Origin: Solidesulfovibrio aerotolerans
GTDB lineage: Bacteria > Desulfobacterota > Desulfovibrionia > Desulfovibrionales > Desulfovibrionaceae
Length of the DNA: 64,000 nucleotides
Direction of reading: 5' to 3'
Assembly: GCF_009856865.1 (NCBI RefSeq)
Contig: NZ_WVUD01000001.1
Coordinates: forward strand, 1-64,000
This document shows, one piece after another, positions 61,522 through 64,000 of this stretch. The notes under the pieces were generated by a model. It saw nothing but the letters and a program-made list of their open reading frames with translations, was not told the DNA's origin and did not search any database. Numbering within the stretch: position 1 is the first letter of the stretch; each line of letters starts with the position of its first letter. The translations under genes and the position numbers were made by a program.

Positions 61522-61701
61522 TGCTTCTTGGCGTCCTGCCTTTTCCATCCTCCTGCAGAAAGGGAACGGCGTCGCAGTGCACACTCCGGAGAGCGCTTGC
61601 CGGCCAGCCGCGAGTTCTCCCCGGGATTGGAGGATCATTCCGCCAAGGCCGGAAGCAATGCAAATTTTTCGTCGGTGGAGCAAAAAAAGTTGCTCCAATT
61701 T
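61522..61701. other. Right end of island, no gene seen
   Basis: Noncoding between mqsA and the right arm repeats. It includes an inverted pair TGGAGCA / TGCTCCA near 61678-61697. Confidence 0.5.
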
Positions 61702-61722
61702 GCTCCAATTTTGCTCCACTCG
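61702..61722 (+). repeat. Right arm-type repeat (GCTCCA cluster)
   Basis: The same 21 bases as 46051-46071. An extra TTGCTCCAATT unit lies just to the left at 61690, so the right side has three GCTCCA boxes. It is about 100 bases from attR. Confidence 0.55.
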
Positions 61723-61825
61723 GTCTGGAAAAACGTGCATTTTCATGAAAATTCGTGAGTGTTCATCTGTCTGATATTATTTGAATATTTGTGGTAACAT
61801 ATGGTTAAAATTGAGCGATTTTTGA

Positions 61826-61882
61826 GACTTAAAATCCCTTGTTCTTCGGGACGTGCCGGTTCGATTCCGGCCTCGGGCACCA
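61826..61882 (+). repeat. attR: right attachment repeat
   Basis: 57 bases identical to the 3' end of tRNA-Leu at 45935-45991 (anticodon loop through CCA). There is no tRNA 5' half here, so this is the duplicated core left by site-specific integration. Confidence 0.9.
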
Positions 61883-62442
61883 GTAGAATCAACAGGTTGC
61901 GACGGTCTAGGACGGCCGGGCGCGACCTTTTGTTTTTGGAAGGCGATTTTGTGCCGCACCTGTCCCCGGCTTTCGGATTCTATGGGGTGATTCCTCGTGA
62001 AGTTTGCCGAGGTCCGGGGCATCTACGGCAACTCAGCGTAAATTTGCCCGCAGCAACCACGGCCGCCCTCTCGCCAAAGCCGACACCATGCGCTACCTTG
62101 TCATCGAGTCCCACGGTGGTGGGGATTTCGTGCCCTGTGCAGCAGGGCCGCGCCCGGCTGTGACGAGAACCGACTTCGCCTCCTGCGCAGCACCCCGCCG
62201 TTGTGACGCATCCGCTTCGAGGCTCTTTGCCACCCTGGCCGGCAAGGGGATCGTTACAACCGAAACCCCAGGCCTGCCGTCACCGTCGCTTGCCCAGGTC
62301 GCGTTGCTCCAGGCGCAACTTGCCACAGTCGCCCTGGGAAGAATCCTTCACGCTCACCTGCCGTCGCTATCACCGACACCAGCCCTGGCTCCATCGTCAG
62401 TGCCGAGGGGTTGGGGCGGAAGAAGGTGGGGATGTACGCAAT
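61883..62442. other. Chromosomal flank, no clear gene
   Basis: About 560 bases right of attR. Open frames exist (for instance a 149-codon frame, 62004-62453) but they are rich in Ser/Pro/Ala, lack a good SD and match nothing I recognise. Confidence 0.45.
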
Positions 62443-62715
62443 ATGAAATATAGCGAAGATTTCAAACAACGTTGTCGGGACTTGTTCCCCATGTGGCCGG
62501 ACTTATCCAGAGACCTTGATAGCGGTTCTGTTATGGTCGGAACCTATTTGGAAGAATCAAGGGCTTACGGTGTCTCGGAAAAATTGGCCCGCGAAAGGCC
62601 GGATGACGCCCGGATTGTTGCGGAGCGTTCTCTTGCCATCAGTGAACTGTATGATGAATGGGTGGCGCTTTATCAAGACCAGGTTCTGAGTAAGCCGTTC
62701 GTTCCTCCTTCATAA
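62443..62715 (+). CDS. Small hypothetical protein
   Basis: 90 residues starting MKYSEDFKQRCRDLFPMWPD. AAGGTGGGG is about 10 bases upstream. It has a protein-like composition (charged helices, VGTYLEESRAYG, SLAISELYDEWVALYQDQ) and is AT-richer than its surroundings. No family is recognised. Confidence 0.6.
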   Translation: MKYSEDFKQRCRDLFPMWPDLSRDLDSGSVMVGTYLEESRAYGVSEKLARERPDDARIVAERSLAISELYDEWVALYQDQVLSKPFVPPS

Positions 62716-62760
62716 CAAGCGCGTTGGCGCCCACGCATCTCTCAAATTGTAGAGGCCTTT

Positions 62761-62967
62761 ATGGACTCAACTCGCATATTCCCGACGCATCGACAGCTTG
62801 AAACGAACACAATTCATTTTGATCTCGTTAAGGATGACGTTTCTTTGTCTGGGGTAGTGGCTTGCGGAGAACTGCGGCTCTATGGATCGTCGGGGACCAT
62901 AGACCCCTCCGCCGTGACCTGCCGGCGTTGCCTGCGGACGAAGGCCTATCGAGAGGCGGTGAAATGA
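62761..62967 (+). CDS. Small hypothetical protein with CxxC
   Basis: 68 residues; GAGG five bases before the ATG. The sequence ends DPSAVTCRRCLRTKAYREAVK, a CxxC motif like those of small phage-type proteins with 'VTCxxCL'. It lies 45 bases after the preceding small gene in the same direction. Confidence 0.55.
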   Translation: MDSTRIFPTHRQLETNTIHFDLVKDDVSLSGVVACGELRLYGSSGTIDPSAVTCRRCLRTKAYREAVK

Positions 62968-63099
62968 AACGGCCAGCGTTTCCTTTCCCGTATTCATGCC
63001 TGTCGCCACCGGGGGCGCGTTCGCGCTGCTGCCGCGTTGAGGTGTTGGCGTATCCACCGTTTCCATAGGCCTTGTTCGGGTCTGCCTGCCGCCCTGGAG

Positions 63100-64000
63100 T
63101 TAGTCGAAACGGCGCTGGTCGATGAGTCTGGGCGCGCCTGGGGCGATGGTTTCTTCGGCCGGCAGCACCGTCACCTGGGGGCGCAGCTTGAGCCGCTCCT
63201 GGAACCGGGCCGCGAAAGCGGCTGTGTCCAGCGGCTCGCTGCAGCACAGGCGCACCTCGATGGCATCTTTGCCGTCGGGATTTCGCACCACGATCTGCCA
63301 CGCGGCGATGGCCGGGAAGCCGGCGGCGACTTCGGCGGCCTGGGCCGGATAAATGAACTGCCCTTTGACCTTGGCCGTATCGTCGGCCCGGCCGAGGATG
63401 CCGGTCAGACGCGGCGAAGTGCGGCCGCAGGGGCAGGGCGCGTCATCCAGCCTGGAGAGATCGCCCGTGGCCAGGCGGATGAGCGGATAGGCGTTAACAA
63501 AGGGCGTAAAGACCACTTCGCCGATCTCGCCGGCAGGCAGGGGACGGCCGGTGCCTGGTTCACAGATTTCGAGAATGCCCCGGGAACTGACGTGCATGCC
63601 GGTGAGTTCCGAGCATTCGTAGGCGATGCAGCCCACGTCGGCCGTGCCGTAGCCTTGGCGGATGGTCATGGCAAAGGCGTCCTGCACCTTCTGGCGCAGG
63701 CTCTCGGGCAGGCGCTCGGCCGCCACAAAGGCCGTGCGCAGCCGGAAATCCCGGTGCAGGTCGAGGCCCCGCTCCCGGGCCTTGTCGGCGATGACGTCGA
63801 GGTAGCTGGTCATGCCGACGAAGCCGGTCACCGGCAGGCGGGTCATGAGGTCGATCTGGACGTCGGTGTTGCCCGGTCCGGCCGGGATGACGGCGCAACC
63901 GAGTTCCAGCAGCGGTTCCTCCAGCATGAGTCCGGCCGGGGTCAGGTGGTAGCTAAAGGTCATCTGGACCAGATCGCCCCGGGCAAAGCCGGCGGCGTAA
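63100..64000 (-). CDS. Phenylacetate-CoA ligase family protein (5' part outside window)
   Basis: The frame is open to the right edge (it reads YAAGFARGDLVQMTFSYHLT upstream of the first internal Met at 63963). Motifs: GYGTADVGCIAYEC (adenylate-binding), YPLIRLATGDLSRLDD (motif with the catalytic Asp) and LTGILGRADDTAKVKGQFIYP, all typical of the PaaK branch of acyl/aryl-CoA synthetases. Probably activates an aromatic or short-chain acid with ATP and CoA. Confidence 0.87.
   Translation of the reverse strand, partial: YAAGFARGDLVQMTFSYHLTPAGLMLEEPLLELGCAVIPAGPGNTDVQIDLMTRLPVTGFVGMTSYLDVIADKARERGLDLHRDFRLRTAFVAAERLPESLRQKVQDAFAMTIRQGYGTADVGCIAYECSELTGMHVSSRGILEICEPGTGRPLPAGEIGEVVFTPFVNAYPLIRLATGDLSRLDDAPCPCGRTSPRLTGILGRADDTAKVKGQFIYPAQAAEVAAGFPAIAAWQIVVRNPDGKDAIEVRLCCSEPLDTAAFAARFQERLKLRPQVTVLPAEETIAPGAPRLIDQRRFD

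Noticed and set aside
62004-62453. 149-codon frame right of attR
   Set aside because: Ser/Pro/Ala-rich, weak start, overlaps the better supported small gene at 62443.

Overview
The window is GC-rich DNA with dense, short-gapped operons, many multi-PAS histidine kinases, a methyl-accepting chemotaxis protein, solitary solute-binding proteins, a DUF169 protein and a cytochrome bd oxidase. Together with recurrent GC-rich intergenic repeats this points to a sulfate-reducing deltaproteobacterium of the Desulfovibrionaceae (Desulfovibrio/Solidesulfovibrio type). That assignment is inference from gene content and composition; there is no rRNA here.

Bases 1-45900 are chromosomal backbone. The first 120 bases hold three stacked hairpins that look like the end of an IS200/IS605-type element. 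Then come a membrane-anchored L-type-lectin-like protein, a lytic transglycosylase and a Liv-type binding protein; a minus-strand operon of RNase R, a small membrane protein, a PstS-like binding protein and a histidine kinase; a cytosolic PAS kinase; a YgjP-type metalloprotease; an NlpC/P60 lipoprotein; a GGDEF protein; an FAD oxidoreductase; a triple-PAS kinase; and DUF169, AhpD-like, Gate-domain, MltB-like and polysaccharide deacetylase genes. After a degenerate tandem repeat follow a zinc-ribbon ParA with a small partner, a MATE transporter, a menaquinone-type UbiE methyltransferase, a second methyltransferase, cydA, cydB and a UbiA-family prenyltransferase, a plausible quinone/oxygen-respiration cluster. 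The backbone continues with a chemoreceptor, a cytochrome b5/DUF2231 membrane protein with a response regulator, a 57-residue four-cysteine protein, an RsbU-like phosphatase, a UvrD-type helicase and an alkaline-phosphatase-superfamily protein.

Bases 45905-61882 form an integrated mobile island. It lies between an intact tRNA-Leu(UAA) and an exact 57-bp copy of that tRNA's 3' end (about 15.9 kb). From left to right it carries a HAD hydrolase, a tyrosine integrase, a complete type I restriction-modification locus (hsdR, an AlbA_2-type ATPase gene, hsdS, hsdM and an AlpA-like regulator), a ColE1-like mobilization module (mobA with mobB and mobD nested out of frame inside it, preceded by mobC and a candidate oriT), a DUF3987 replication-type protein, a second AlpA-like regulator next to iteron-like repeats, and an MqsR/MqsA toxin-antitoxin pair. 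It reads as an integrative mobilizable element: integrase and tRNA for insertion, mob/oriT for transfer by a helper, and restriction plus toxin-antitoxin for retention and defence.

Beyond 61882 lie about 560 bases without a convincing gene, two small AT-richer genes of unknown function, and the 3' part of a phenylacetate-CoA-ligase-family gene that runs off the right edge.
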